From NCBI GenBank assembly GCA_905116865.2, contig CAJHNH020002544.1, forward strand, positions 39,655-103,654: a DNA stretch of 64,000 nucleotides. The letters run 5' to 3'. The first letter of the stretch is position 1, and every line of letters starts with the position of its first letter. Made by a program: the position numbers and the translations under genes. Below the pieces are notes generated by a model. That model saw only the letters and a program-made list of their open reading frames with translations. It was not told the DNA's origin and did no database searches. This document shows positions 39,101-45,199 of this stretch, piece after piece. The stretch is from Candidula unifasciata (taxonomy: Eukaryota; Mollusca; Gastropoda; Stylommatophora; Geomitridae).

Positions 39101-42100
39101 AGAGACACTGACTGACACCATTATAACATGAATGTTTTGATTGCTACATAAAATGAATTATAATTCTTAAGTTTACATAAATATATATTAGAAATCTGCA
39201 AACTAACCATGTATCTAGTGCAGCACAAGAGGCACACCAGATGTATGAGAAGAAGTGTTAACATACATAAAACTAGCCATGTTAGCCATAATATACAAGC
39301 TGGAGGGAAGATGCCAGCACCTATGGCACTGACATATCTAGAGAGCCATGGAATAACTCAACTCATAAACCATAGCCCAAACATCTGACCTCTGGAATGT
39401 TGGTCAGTTTGACCACTGATCATCACTGACCCTGCAACTCTGTCAAAACCATTCAGCATTTTGCTCATCTCAAATTTCCTGGTCATAATAATGTTTTTCA
39501 CAAAATGGCCCACACACAAAATGATTGCCCCTGATGTGGATATTGGCTTTGGGAACTGGCTTCTTGAAAGTACCTGATACTGGTCTTCTTAGCTATCTAT
39601 GAGATTCTAATAAATTTAGAGGCTATTTCAGGATAGTAGATGCCGTTAGTGGGTTATAACACAATACATCAACTAGGCTAAAGCAGTGAAGTGTGGTGAT
39701 CAATTCCTTTCCTTGTGCTTTTTCCCTACCAGATTATATATGCTAGCCATCTGGGACTGGATTAGCCAAGAGCCATATACACTTCCCCCATACAAAGATT
39801 TATTTTAGCTGATCAAAGAACCTCCACAGCGTATGCCAAACAGCTAACAATTTTCCATTAAGTTATGTCTTCATTAATGAAAGAAATATCCGGACAACTA
39901 CTTGTATCAACTGTTATGAGAGAAAGAAGATGGTATGGGCATGACTGGGGTGAGGTGGACAATGAAAAGCAAAACAGGCACTGAAAAAGAAAACAAATGG
40001 ACTGAGGAAGTGAGGATGTTCAAGAGAAACTAAATTCAGTATTACTGCAATGCCTACCTTTAAATGTTCAGTGAGCAACTTGGAAGTTAAAAAAAAAAAA
40101 AATTCCCCCCCCCCCCCGCCCCCCGTGTGGGATCCGGGGCCCCATTGTAGGGGAAAACAAGAATAGACCCACTGCCTCCCCAAAAGCATGTCGTAAGAGT
40201 CAACTAATTGGGGAGCTTCCTTTGAAGTCGGAGTGCATCTGCCGGAGAGGCAAGGAACCAACAGTCTGTATTCAAGAGAATGAGATCTGTAAAACTGATG
40301 CACACGCAACACTCAGGTTCTGGAGCAGGACTGCAGTTCAGTAGTGGACGAGCAACCAGAACTTTCCGCCAGAATGTATAGCTGGTGAACGCGAAGAAGA
40401 AGAAAAAATAATTATATTTACAAATAAAATGGTATTTCTGATTATAACTGATGCAGAAACTTAATTAAAAATCAGGCATCACAATTTGATTGTATCAGTA
40501 ATACATAAAACATTATTATATACTATTACACCAGGCTTTTTTCTGATGGTAAGCAATGGTGAACTACATAGTACCAGCACCTTTTTAGGCATAAGCCATA
40601 AGTTTTAATCAGTAGTGCCACTGGTGCAGTACTAATAGACACTATCGTAAGTACCGCCAGTGGGGTGTGGAGTGTCATCACTCACACAGGGGAAGGGGGA
40701 GAGGGGTTAGTGGTAATAGTGGAAAAAAAATGTTTTAAACATTAACAAATGTGTGGGGGGGGGGGGGGGGGGGCAGGAAATTGTCTGCACTAATTACCAC
40801 CTGACCTTGCAATACCACTGAGTACCGTTACTCAATTCAAACTCTTTTTTGTCAGTACTGGTACCTTTTTTCATCTCCAGTCTTAAAAAAAGGAGCCTTC
40901 ACACTACCATGGATCACAGTATGACAATGATGTAACTTGACTTGATATTTAATTTTAACATTACTGAAGTTTCTTTCTTACATAGTGAACTTCAACATTT
41001 TACTAAACTCTTTCTTTCGGATCCAAACAACTCACTGTCATTAGTTAGTCCAAAGAAGAGAACACTTGTCTGACTTTATTTACATAATTTTCTGTGACTG
41101 CCAGTTGTTACAATTTCATAACCTAAGTTCTTTAAATTACTGATATGCAGCTATCCTCTGAATAACGGTCCCAAATGATCTAGGCCGAAAATATACCCTA
41201 ACAGGGCCTCGGTCACGTGTCAATTGCGGACTTCCGGGGACTATACCCCCACCGCCGAGAGTATCCCCCACGCGGCTTGGAATGGGGCTAAACAAGATGG
41301 CTGTGACTCACGAGCAAATAAAATGAAGGAAGCTACAGGAGATGCGGTAGCTGCTGCTCGTGAGTCCCAGCCATCTAGATTAGCCCCAATCTACGCCGCG
41401 TGAGGAATACTCTCTGTGGTGGCAGAAGTGCGCAATTTTAAGTCACCTGAAGTCCGCAATTGACACGTGACTGAGGCCCTGTTAGTGTATATTTTCGGCC
41501 TTGATAATTTGGGACTGTTATTCCGAAAATATACCCTAACAGGGCCTCAGTCAGGTGTCAATTGGGCACTTTCCTTGTCTTAAATTGCACACAACCAGGA
41601 CTTCCTCCACCGCGGAGATTATCCCCCACACCGCTCCCACGGCGTGGATTGGGGCTAAACTAGATGGCTGGGACTCACAAGCAGCAGCTACCGCATCTCG
41701 TGCAGCTTCTTTTATTTTATTTGCTGGTGAGTCCTAGCCATCTAGTTTAGCCCCAATCCACGCCGCGTGAAATGCGTGTGGGATACCCTCAGCTGTGGTG
41801 GAAGTCCCCAGAATTTTGCAATCAGGCGGTGGCGTTAAAGTGCGCAAATGATACGTGACAGGCCCTGTTACTGTTAAGGTATATTTTCCACCTCCATAAT
41901 TTAGGACCGTTATATGGAGGATAGCAAAAAATAATATTAATAATAATAATATCATTTATTGTATAATAATAATATCATTCTAGCTGGTGGGATTCAAAGG
42001 GTTAAGTTTAAAGTTAGACACAAAGTGAAACTAGTGAAAGACACTCACAGTCACACTGACACTACACTCACTCACACTGACACAAACAAAACAAAACCTA

Positions 42101-42329
42101 CCGTAACAGTAGCTTTCAAAATTGAAACAGCCCCTCTACACCCAAACGCCGTCTCATCCTCTGATTTATAATAACTAATTGTACCATCCTTCAAAACGAT
42201 ATAACGATCCTGCCAGCCGTGCAAATAGTTGGTCCATTTACACAAGGTCCCGGACAACTCCGGCAGTGGTTCTTCCTCGAAATCGTCGTCGTCATCTGTT
42301 AAACTCAACGAATTTCCTCCTTCCGTCAT
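16971..42329 (-). CDS. CERT1: Ceramide transfer protein (CERT1/STARD11), complete gene, 14 coding exons
   Basis: CERT1 carries ceramide from ER to trans-Golgi for sphingomyelin synthesis. Fourteen exons with GT/AG borders and compatible phases join to 592 codons (human CERT is 598). PH domain about residues 24-115, with K31, W32 and R42 of the phosphoinositide (PI4P) groove. Serine-rich motif 127-149 opens with RRHGS, S131 matching the human PKD-site Ser132. Coiled-coil-prone middle region about 151-310. FFAT-like EFYDAVD at 322-328 for VAP binding at the ER. START domain about 366-592, ending in the family's KPILF. E442, N500 and Y547 match human ceramide ligands E446, N504 and Y553, and W469 and W556 match membrane-contacting W473 and W562. 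The START residue at human Q467 is Asn here. Span is 25.4 kb, expanded by intronic repeats. All exons are open, so the gene looks intact. Human numbering is from memory. Confidence 0.95.
17640..17790 (+). mobile_element. Family C repeat, 5' piece in CERT1 intron 13
   Basis: cttctatgcgttcaccagct, ttgttcatccacttctggac and atgcagactactggttcctc. Truncated and joined to other LINE debris. Confidence 0.55.
17988..18295 (+). mobile_element. RNase H-LINE 3' fragment in CERT1 intron 13
   Basis: Matches the LINE 3' end: gacgctggtgttctgggaaa (GHAGVLGNE box), ttcggttctgcactacttggt-type sequence, and cttgctgctgaaaatggggac-type 3' sequence ending near 18290. Decayed, with no open frame. It lies next to a family C piece (17640-17785). 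Confidence 0.65.
18709..18832 (-). CDS. CERT1: CERT1 coding exon 13 (START domain)
   Basis: Residues 510-550 plus one base. [19 protein letters not shown] corresponds to human CVRAKINVAMICQTLVSPP, and CKITY carries Y547 (human ligand Y553). The acceptor is CACATAG|CCT and the donor ATG|GTAATA, phase 1. Confidence 0.94.
18965..19192 (+). mobile_element. SINE family A (tRNA-headed), intron 13 copy
   Basis: Best copy of family A. The tRNA-like head has an A-box region (gtggctaagttgatgcg) and a B box (gggttcgatcccagc). The body includes gaaagccgaccgtccagaaa and cctagaaaaaccacaaaaca; the end is aaggatacgcaactaact. Its pol III promoter probably reads away from CERT1, being on the opposite strand. 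Confidence 0.8.
19321..19590 (+). mobile_element. SINE family B (tRNA-headed), intron 12-13 region copy
   Basis: Family B reference copy, in CERT1 intron 12. Head: A box gtggcggagcggctaga and B-box area gtggattcgctcattgg. A poly-A linker follows, then cttggctcccaggtcaaccc, gagtgggtaccgggtgcagt, aagtaaaggcagctggc, a TATAAAATATAGGTCTAG block and a 3' end near aaaagggtcatttac. It is followed by (TA)n. Confidence 0.8.
19590..19631. repeat. (TA)n microsatellite at SINE B 3' end
   Basis: About 21 TA dinucleotides directly after the SINE family B tail, which suggests growth from the SINE's 3' end. Confidence 0.9.
19890..20010 (+). mobile_element. SINE family B, short degraded piece
   Basis: Head-like ttagatgcctgcctgatggc and body atgggtaccaggaaatgtcc only. 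In CERT1 intron 12. Confidence 0.4.
20130..20280 (+). mobile_element. SINE family A, 3' half in CERT1 intron 12
   Basis: Lacks the tRNA head. The body gagctgaccattcagaaagc, cctagaaaaaccaccacagg and ggttctgcaacatggtgtaa is clear. Confidence 0.6.
20345..21050 (+). mobile_element. Family C repeat, longest copy, CERT1 intron 12
   Basis: The 5' half (ctgtaaacgccggcagaaag, ttgttcatccgcttctgcat, catctgttttacagatccac) continues through an aggggggggga tract (20569-20579) to a 3' half (20940-21050: aactggctaaaaggcacaaa, cacaaggtaactgtaaaccc, ttttttaaggggtaatgc). Other loci show the same 3' half alone. This copy suggests a family length near 700 bp. Confidence 0.55.
21098..21372 (+). mobile_element. 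SINE family B in CERT1 intron 12
   Basis: Full length: gagttgccgtggtggggtgg head, a T17 linker, cttggctcccgcgtcgaccc, the TATAAGTCTAG-type block and gaaaagggtcctttacttta 3' end. It ends about 185 bp from exon 12 (donor side). Confidence 0.8.
21557..21756 (-). CDS. CERT1: CERT1 coding exon 12 (START domain core)
   Basis: Residues 443-509, 200 bp, phase 1 in and phase 0 out. It contains [10 protein letters not shown] and CWIVVNYS, both START/CERT hallmarks; N500 aligns with human ligand N504 and W469 with W473. Where human has YQTHKRVW this protein has NNVIKRVW, so ligand Q467 is replaced by N463. The acceptor is TTTCAG|CA and the donor CAG|GTATAA. Confidence 0.95.
21885..22030 (+). mobile_element. 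LINE 3' fragment (RWLGH family) in CERT1 intron 11
   Basis: The plus strand reads [20 protein letters not shown] then DILYSKLQ. The same family is on the minus strand at 60250-60600 ([20 protein letters not shown]). It merges into the tandem array starting near 22009. Confidence 0.6.
22009..22380 (+). repeat. About 95-105-bp tandem repeat with tRNA-like motif, CERT1 intron 11
   Basis: Four units. Each has accaaatcccaacaagtctg, tatttgctgttgaatcatta, gccagttataacttaa and agtggtcaagcagtttgcat. The last motif resembles the A-box region of tRNAs (TGGTCGAGCGGTT...). Confidence 0.7.
22870..23400 (+). mobile_element. Unclassified dispersed element, copy 2 of 3, CERT1 intron 11
   Basis: Plus strand: tatcttcactgcaaactggt, aactgctccgcccctgtgcc, cctttgctgtctcatttgaa, agaaatgcagctcactcttg, gttgcaccaagtgctcaact, cagcagctgggtgaag. 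Matches copies at 8835 and 57690. Confidence 0.5.
24127..24190 (-). CDS. CERT1: CERT1 coding exon 11 (START domain)
   Basis: Residues 422-442 plus one base. [20 protein letters not shown] matches human [20 protein letters not shown]. The last complete codon is E442, which aligns with the ceramide-contacting human E446. The acceptor is CAATAG|GGT and the donor GAAG|GTAACT, phase 1. Confidence 0.95.
24440..24945 (-). mobile_element. RNase H-LINE fragment in CERT1 intron 10
   Basis: The minus strand reads [20 protein letters not shown] and then [10 protein letters not shown], clear RNase H homologues of SLAYDTTTSSLRMEVEAV and IVTDSESML. The rest toward 24440 matches the LINE 3' region. It starts about 250 bp upstream of the exon 11 acceptor. 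Confidence 0.7.
25259..25426 (-). CDS. CERT1: CERT1 coding exon 10 (START domain, N-terminal part)
   Basis: Residues 366-421, phase 0 to phase 0, 168 bp. It carries [20 protein letters not shown], matching human [20 protein letters not shown] at the start of the START fold. The acceptor is GTCCAG|ATC and the donor AAG|GTGAGA. A 40-bp minisatellite begins about 70 bp upstream of this acceptor in intron 9. Confidence 0.95.
25495..26176. repeat. 40-bp minisatellite upstream of CERT1 exon 10
   Basis: About 17 units of ctctcttgaagcacacctgt ggcccgcagaccacatgctg with single-base variants and occasional 39-bp units. On the minus strand it is free of stops in all three frames over much of its length, which produces long but meaningless open frames. 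Intron 9, about 70 bp from the exon 10 acceptor. Confidence 0.9.
26425..26815 (-). mobile_element. RNase H-LINE 3' fragment in CERT1 intron 9
   Basis: The minus strand reads [20 protein letters not shown] then [10 protein letters not shown]. Plus-strand landmarks at the 3' end are cagcactcggggcattttca and cttatcttcagcagcc. At 26840 it abuts a piece of a different LINE in the opposite orientation. Confidence 0.7.
26838..27000 (+). mobile_element. LINE 3' fragment in CERT1 intron 9
   Basis: DNA block aaaagagcaagaggaaagcg to cctggatggcgcggccattt and ggtgagacaagagcagagac. A sister copy lies at 30095-30245. It encodes a degraded KRARGKR...W-type LINE C-terminus. Confidence 0.45.
27212..27286 (-). 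CDS. CERT1: CERT1 coding exon 9 (linker to START domain)
   Basis: Residues 341-365, phase 0 to phase 0. A Ser-rich, weakly conserved linker ([20 protein letters not shown]) precedes HPFYKE, which corresponds to the human THRFVQKVEE region at the START entrance. The acceptor is AAACAG|AAG and the donor GAG|GTGAGT. The assignment rests on position, phase and splice sites more than on identity. Confidence 0.85.
27500..27680 (+). mobile_element. SINE family B 3' half in CERT1 intron 8
   Basis: aagtaaaggctgctgccaca, gactgccaattgatctatac and gggaaaaagtgtcattaagt match the family B 3' half in order. Head missing. Confidence 0.45.
27765..28045. repeat. 60-bp minisatellite, CERT1 intron 8
   Basis: About 4.5 units: gaccaatgaagtctcatagg, ggtactaactcttgtttaga, tcatctatacaccat. 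Two single-base classes (gtactaac and gtgttaac). Confidence 0.85.
28268..28412 (+). mobile_element. Family C repeat, partial, CERT1 intron 8
   Basis: aggttccttgcctctcaggc, gaagctcccaattagttgac, ttatgagatgcttttgggta and ttgttttccctataataggg. It is preceded by gtgaatcctttacaggatgg, a SINE A end, suggesting a chimeric junction. It ends about 65 bp from exon 8. Confidence 0.6.
28476..28562 (-). CDS. CERT1: CERT1 coding exon 8 (FFAT motif)
   Basis: Residues 312-340, phase 0 to phase 0. It encodes [18 protein letters not shown] followed by a charged tail. EFYDAVD (322-328) fits the FFAT core that binds ER VAP proteins; human CERT has EFFDAVE. The acceptor is TTCACAG|GAG. The donor AAG|GTTTGT is weaker than the others, so this exon could be prone to alternative splicing. 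Confidence 0.93.
28690..28880 (+). mobile_element. Family C repeat, partial, CERT1 intron 7
   Basis: tgaacattcattttacaggt, gcaaactgttggtttctcac and a G23 run at 28828-28850 where the ggggcccc block normally sits. Confidence 0.55.
29190..29335 (-). mobile_element. SINE family B 3' piece in CERT1 intron 7
   Basis: Minus strand: tatagatcaatctgcacttg, cactggccgcctttaccttc and gctggctgacctggaagtca. A second piece (29415-29600) lies 80 bp away in the same orientation. Confidence 0.55.
29415..29605 (-). mobile_element. SINE family B 3' piece in CERT1 intron 7
   Basis: Minus strand: gaaagggcccttttccaagc, ctagacctatattttatata, ccaatcggcattcagtgggt and aaggctgggacgacctggaa. Confidence 0.6.
29880..30245 (+). 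mobile_element. LINE 3' fragment in CERT1 intron 7
   Basis: Includes aaagagagcaagaggaaggc, cctggacggcttggccttgt and gggtgagacaagaacactga, paralogous to 26838-27000. The upstream part (29880-30090) probably belongs to the same insertion. Confidence 0.45.
30391..30483 (-). CDS. CERT1: CERT1 coding exon 7 (coiled-coil segment)
   Basis: Residues 281-311, phase 0 to phase 0. It is Lys/Glu/Arg-rich ([12 protein letters not shown]) and ends in VGGPDYE, matching human CERT EKKRRTEEAYKNAM and FGGPDYE. The acceptor is TTATTAG|GAA and the donor GAG|GTAAGA. Confidence 0.93.
30885..31070 (-). mobile_element. LINE coding fragment (connector before RT)
   Basis: The minus strand reads [20 protein letters not shown] followed by RDKLRQG and PQGLRMLKK. 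Similar peptides (KLRKRK...NETI...LMREAKADGP) are read on the minus strand at 49430-49540. The pieces probably belong to one RT LINE family. Intron 6 of CERT1. Confidence 0.4.
31295..31700 (-). mobile_element. LINE 3' end, FGHIKRH family, in CERT1 intron 6
   Basis: Plus-strand landmarks catgtatcaggtcctttaca, ctggcaccatgttttctgct and ccatggtgcttggtatggtt are the reverse complement of the 53700-53990 copy. Same strand as CERT1 transcription. Confidence 0.6.
31920..32297 (+). mobile_element. LINE 3' end (RRGGQRRSW family) in CERT1 intron 6
   Basis: The plus strand reads [21 protein letters not shown] sequence and, after frame changes, [20 protein letters not shown], the common C-terminal signature of RT-bearing LINEs. 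Opposite strand to CERT1. Confidence 0.65.
32663..32817 (-). CDS. CERT1: CERT1 coding exon 6 (middle region)
   Basis: Residues 229-280, entering in phase 1 and leaving in phase 0. It contains [20 protein letters not shown] then [19 protein letters not shown], closely matching the human CERT segment after GINGIDF. The acceptor is TTATTCAG|CATCC. Two further AGs 14 and 17 bases downstream would shift the frame and are not used. The donor is AGG|GTAAAT. Confidence 0.94.
33100..33180. repeat. (GT)n-(GA)n-(ACAG)n compound microsatellite
   Basis: tgtgtgtgtg, then a GA run of about 30 bp, then acagacagacag; CERT1 intron 5. Confidence 0.85.
33200..33360 (-). mobile_element. LINE 3' fragment (RWLGH family) in CERT1 intron 5
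   Basis: The plus strand cgctcagatcttaaactgtc followed by ctgatttgccctttccacgc resembles 60255-60400 in the same orientation. Decayed. Confidence 0.4.
33376..33765 (+). mobile_element. SINE family B with triplicated 51-bp core
   Basis: Head gggagctacattggtgcatc, B-box area ggtcctggaatctggtcctg, then cttggctcccagccttaaat. The following 51-bp segment (aagctggtgtgatgctggcc to gccaacagatct) is present three times in direct tandem (33537-33690), where other copies have one. The end is normal: aggtctagccctataagccc to gagtcctttactttct. CERT1 intron 5. Confidence 0.8.
34590..34818 (-). mobile_element. SINE family A in CERT1 intron 5
   Basis: Full-length on the minus strand: the plus shows ttagttgcgtatccttcaca at its 3' end, the reverse complement of the B box (gctggaatcaaacccggc), and cgcatcgacttagccaca for the A box. 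Same strand as CERT1. Confidence 0.75.
34985..35270 (-). mobile_element. RNase H-LINE 3' remnant in CERT1 intron 5
   Basis: Plus-strand landmarks gacatttccatgtgtctccc, cttcatcagtagtcaacaag and gctttcaccacctcttctgc match the reverse complement of the LINE 3' end, with a large internal change. Very decayed. Confidence 0.4.
35405..35506 (-). CDS. CERT1: CERT1 coding exon 5 (acidic linker)
   Basis: Residues 195-228 plus the first base of codon 229. The acceptor is GATAG|TG and the donor TTAG|GTAAGT, phase 1 on both sides. The product has an acidic stretch ([10 protein letters not shown]) and then a less conserved linker, the same place where human CERT has its EDDEDD run. Sequence conservation is low here; the assignment rests on phase fit, acidic composition and position between exons 4 and 6. 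Confidence 0.85.
36558..36690 (-). CDS. CERT1: CERT1 coding exon 4 (middle region)
   Basis: Residues 151-194 plus the first base of codon 195. It contains [20 protein letters not shown], nearly identical to human [24 protein letters not shown]. The acceptor follows a long T run (TTTTTTCAG|CGA). The donor is GAAT|GTATGT, phase 1. The helical segment probably belongs to the coiled-coil region between the PH and FFAT parts. Confidence 0.93.
36970..37125 (-). mobile_element. Family C repeat, partial, CERT1 intron 3
   Basis: Minus strand: caaagtgcatctgcctgaga, caggaattaatcatctgcat, ttctggagcaagattaaagt and cagaagtagacgaacaacca. Confidence 0.6.
37695..37799 (-). CDS. CERT1: CERT1 coding exon 3 (serine-rich phosphoregulatory motif)
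   Basis: Residues 116-150, phase 0 to phase 0. It carries [12 protein letters not shown] followed by a Ser/Thr-rich run. In human CERT, PKD phosphorylates the first Ser of this motif and casein kinase 1 then extends phosphorylation, lowering Golgi binding and transfer. The acceptor is a tandem TTTCAGCAG|GCT: using the upstream AG would start the exon at 37802 and add one Gln. The downstream choice is given because it aligns without a gap to human HK-TESGYGSES. The donor is AAG|GTGAGC. Confidence 0.93.
37990..38180 (-). mobile_element. SINE family B, degraded, in CERT1 intron 2
   Basis: Minus strand: aatctgcactcaaaacgtga, atgggg block, cctattttaggttgggtcaa and cctggaagcctgcaatccct. It lies about 190 bp from the exon 3 acceptor. 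Confidence 0.5.
38854..38970 (-). CDS. CERT1: CERT1 coding exon 2 (second half of PH domain)
   Basis: Residues 77-115, phase 0 to phase 0, 117 bp. The acceptor is TGACAG|CCC and the donor AAA|GTAACT. The product begins [20 protein letters not shown] and ends in WIEAIELHK, matching the C-terminal PH strand and helix of CERT (human PHDFDECRFDISV, WIDAIEQHK). Confidence 0.95.
40085..40395 (-). mobile_element. Family C repeat in CERT1 intron 1
   Basis: Minus-strand copy with all 5' half blocks in order. The distal end carries a C tract in plus-strand view (40107-40128) next to ggggccccattgtagggg, where several other copies also have poly-G. Confidence 0.7.
41149..41919. mobile_element. Paired fold-back element (MITE-like) in CERT1 intron 1
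   Basis: Outer ends are inverted: gctatcctctgaataacggt at 41149 against the reverse complement of accgttatatggaggatagc ending near 41919. Inside are two palindromic units (about 41157-41520 and 41523-41885), each with arms carrying gaaaatataccctaacaggg and gtgtcaattg, and a stem with agccatctagattagcccca-type sequence. The central loops (caaataaaatgaaggaagct; agcttcttttattttatttg) are reverse complements, so the units face opposite ways. No coding capacity. It starts about 180 bp downstream of exon 1 in the transcript. Confidence 0.7.
42102..42329 (-). CDS. CERT1: CERT1 coding exon 1 (start codon, first half of PH domain)
   Basis: Residues 1-76. The ATG at 42329-42327 is the only ATG in frame ahead of the conserved part; the frame stays open a few codons upstream but without another ATG. 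An acidic leader with a run of five Asp precedes [12 protein letters not shown], the CERT PH signature with K31, W32 and R42. The exon ends in phase 0 at ACG|GTAGGT. This is the surest anchor for the gene's strand and start. Confidence 0.95.
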
Positions 42330-43135
42330 ATTTATTAACAACAGTTCTACAAAGTGTTACTAACATGTAACACAGATCATCATTGCATGAGGAGACCAGT
42401 CAAATTGAAACAAATTACTTATATAAACAAACAGGAATTAATTCCGGGGTATTAGTTCGCAATTCTGTACAATAACATCCAGGAATTAACTAACTAATAA
42501 ACGGAAATGGGGGACACTTCCGTCAGCTCTTCATAAATTAATAATAGTGGTCATCATCATCAAGTGTCGTGCAAGTAAGCATATGTTGTGTCGGTACATG
42601 TCTGAAATTGCACTCTCAGATTAACACCTCGTGACTCGCTAAGACACTTTTCGGGTATGAGTCCACCTCGTGAACATTCCAGAAACTCCTTTTAACCGTG
42701 TAACACAGTTATATTAGGGGAGGCGACGGTTACGAATCTAATAGAAGTAAGTTGTTTGCGTCGGTACAGGTTGTGGTGGGTTTGCGGGTTTAGGTTCTGG
42801 GCTGGGACTTGAGAAAGTGGAGTCAGCGTAATTATAAGCAGTTCTTCTTTTCTTCTTCTTCGTCTGCTGCTTCTTCTCCTTCCTTAGTTTTCAGCTTCCT
42901 TCGTCTTTTTTCAGCTTTATTTTGCTTCTGTTTCTTCTTTTTCTTCTTCTTCCTATTCCTCTTTTTCTCTTCTTCTTCTACAATCCACATAATTACCACA
43001 TGAAAACTAAAAATCTTACAGGTAAAAATCCCGATAAACTCTATTCAACAGTAGAGGTTATATTGGAGACACTGACGGTTACGAAGTAACCGGAAGTCCT
43101 GACCAGGCAGGTGTGTTAGTTCATGAGTACTATTA
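42330..43135 (-). other. Upstream flank of CERT1, possible promoter and 5' UTR
   Basis: No recognised repeat until a pyrimidine-rich stretch (42841-42980, TTC-rich). Two related blocks sharing about 30 bases (gttatatt...gacggttacgaa) occur near 42712-42752 and 43056-43092. No TATA box or upstream exon could be called. The CERT1 transcript should start somewhere here or further upstream. Confidence 0.3.
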
Positions 43136-43139
43136 AAAT

Positions 43140-43195
43140 AAAATCCCAACCTTTACGGTCCAGGGCGACAGCACTAGCCATGCGGTCCAACATCG
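43140..43195 (+). mobile_element. SINE family D tail fragment
   Basis: ccagggcgacagcactagcc followed by atgcgg matches the family D 3' block. Only the tail is present, upstream of CERT1. Confidence 0.4.
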
Positions 43196-43748
43196 GGTTA
43201 AAAAATTCCCCTCTAACCCGATTTAGGGGAGGGGGGCGTACACCGCAAATATGGTAAATACAGGGTAGTAATGGTCATCAAAGAACAAACAACTGAAGTG
43301 GTCTGGACACCTAACAAGAATGCCCTGGTACTATCTACAACAGCGAGCAACACTGAAAAGTTATAACAGGTATAGAGCGAACGAAAACCCTCAGAAAAAA
43401 AATGGAGTGATGGCATTACATAAAGGAACATCAATCTGAACAGTGCTAGGTGCTTTATTAAAACCCTACTGCAAACAGGAGAAATCCACAGCTCACGGGA
43501 CAGTTTAAGACTTCAGGGGTGGTAGATAGGCTGTATGCAGTCGTGGGACCTAGGCTGCAGGCATTTGTGGGACCTAGGCTGCACTCTCTCGTGGGACATA
43601 GATGGGGTGGGGTTAGGGCCAGTTATATATATTTTGGGGTTATTATAAGCATCAAATAGTCGGGAAAAACCCAGTCTAACCACCCTAAAAAATGTTGGAC
43701 TGTCCTGTGACGTCATCTAGTGCTCTTGACAGAACTCAACAACGAACT

Positions 43749-43752
<4 letters not shown>

Positions 43753-43791
<39 letters not shown>
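43753..43791. repeat. Poly-C tract (39 C)
   Basis: The longest of many poly-G/C runs. The exact length may be a sequencing artefact. Confidence 0.9.
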
Positions 43792-43986
43792 TGAAACTTC
43801 GCTGAGGAATAAGGTGAGAGAGAAGAAGAAATAATGGTAGCTTTTTTACATGAGGTTTGCAATTGCTTGGAAAGTTCAGCGCTCTAGGTCCCAAATCCTT
43901 TTATCTCTTCCAATGCATCGGCCTACTCATCACATTGTAACATTATACCCCAGCTCGAATTCTCTAGAAGTATGAATAAAACATGG

Positions 43987-44245
43987 GAGTTGACGAGGTG
44001 TAACGGCTAGACCCTAGCCTGCGGATCGGAAGGTCGTGGGTTCGGGTCCTGACAGAACCGGGCTTTTTCCAAAATGACCTTGGCTCTCAGATCGACTCAG
44101 GTGCGGTCCTGGGAGGTAAAGGCGGCCGGTGTGATGTCGACCACATCGTTCACCTCCTGCCGATTGGTCTATAAAATATAGTTCTAGCCCTTTATGTCCA
44201 ATAGATCTGAGGGCTTGGAAAGGGTTCTTCACCACTTCACTTATG
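43987..44245 (+). mobile_element. SINE family B upstream of CERT1
   Basis: Head gagttgacgaggtgtaacgg with B box gtgggttcgggtcctg, then cttggctctcagatcgactc, ggtaaaggcggccggtgtga and the gaaagggttcttcaccactt end. Confidence 0.8.
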
Positions 44246-44942
44246 AATCAAACATAAGACTTGTCTTTGGCCACAATACACTATGACAATGGACATTCAT
44301 TCATGATTCTGTTGTGCCATTATGTCACATAGGGCTCACAGTCTATTCATCCATTCCGTTTTATCCGGTGCAATCAACTTGATATGATGCCCGTATCTCT
44401 AGCGTAGTTGGCTTAACCGGATTTCGCGGTGAGCGGGTGACGAACTCCTTGTGGTCAGGGTTCACTCCCGGGATTGGGTAGAAAAGTCACATTTTCTCCC
44501 AGATTTACGGTATTTAAAATGGAATCAAGGCCGAAGGTTGCGATATCCATTATACCGAGCCCAAGGGTTAATAACTCATGGCTTCTGGATACTAAAACAA
44601 ACAACTTGATATCACGGATAGAATCCAACCCAACACCCCTGGCCTCTCTAGTCAAATCGACAGGCACCACTATAAAACTGGGGTACTTATCACAAATCCG
44701 CCCGCAGGTTGAGAGTTCCTTTTCCTCCCCTTCGTACCGCGGCGTGTAGCACGTCCTGTACTATGTTGTGGGGGTGTCATTTATTCCTTATGTTGAACGC
44801 TTTAACCTTTGTCTCTTTTCTCGTGTTATCGCCGCTCCGCCGCTCACTTGTGTGATTATTTCCACGTTGTGCTACATGCCCGACGGTTCATAGGTATCTA
44901 AACTGCGAAGTTTTTATATTTTTTCTTTCCTTGTCAGTTAAA

Positions 44943-44969
44943 GGGGGGGGGGGGGGGGGGGGGGGGGGG
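44943..44969. repeat. Poly-G tract (27 G)
   Basis: An uninterrupted G run with a short G-rich extension; about 230 bp before a family C 3' half. Confidence 0.9.
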
Positions 44970-45199
44970 AGGGGTGGACACAGAAACACAAAAAACATCC
45001 CAGTTTCGATACAACCGAACAGTCGCGCCTTCGGCTCTTCTACCTTCTTACTTTTACACATGCTCCTTCGGCGTTTCAGAGAGACTCACGATAACACAAC
45101 CTCGGGCATGCGGGCAGGCTCGGGAGAACTTCCAAAACTGGATATCTCTGTTTAGGTTCAGAGTCACTGTTAAGGTGGAATGAGAGAAACAACCTTCCC

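Noticed and set aside
43990..44750. Plus-strand frame at 44474-44749 as a possible upstream gene
   Set aside because: No recognisable domain; adjacent to SINE sequence and without splice signals.
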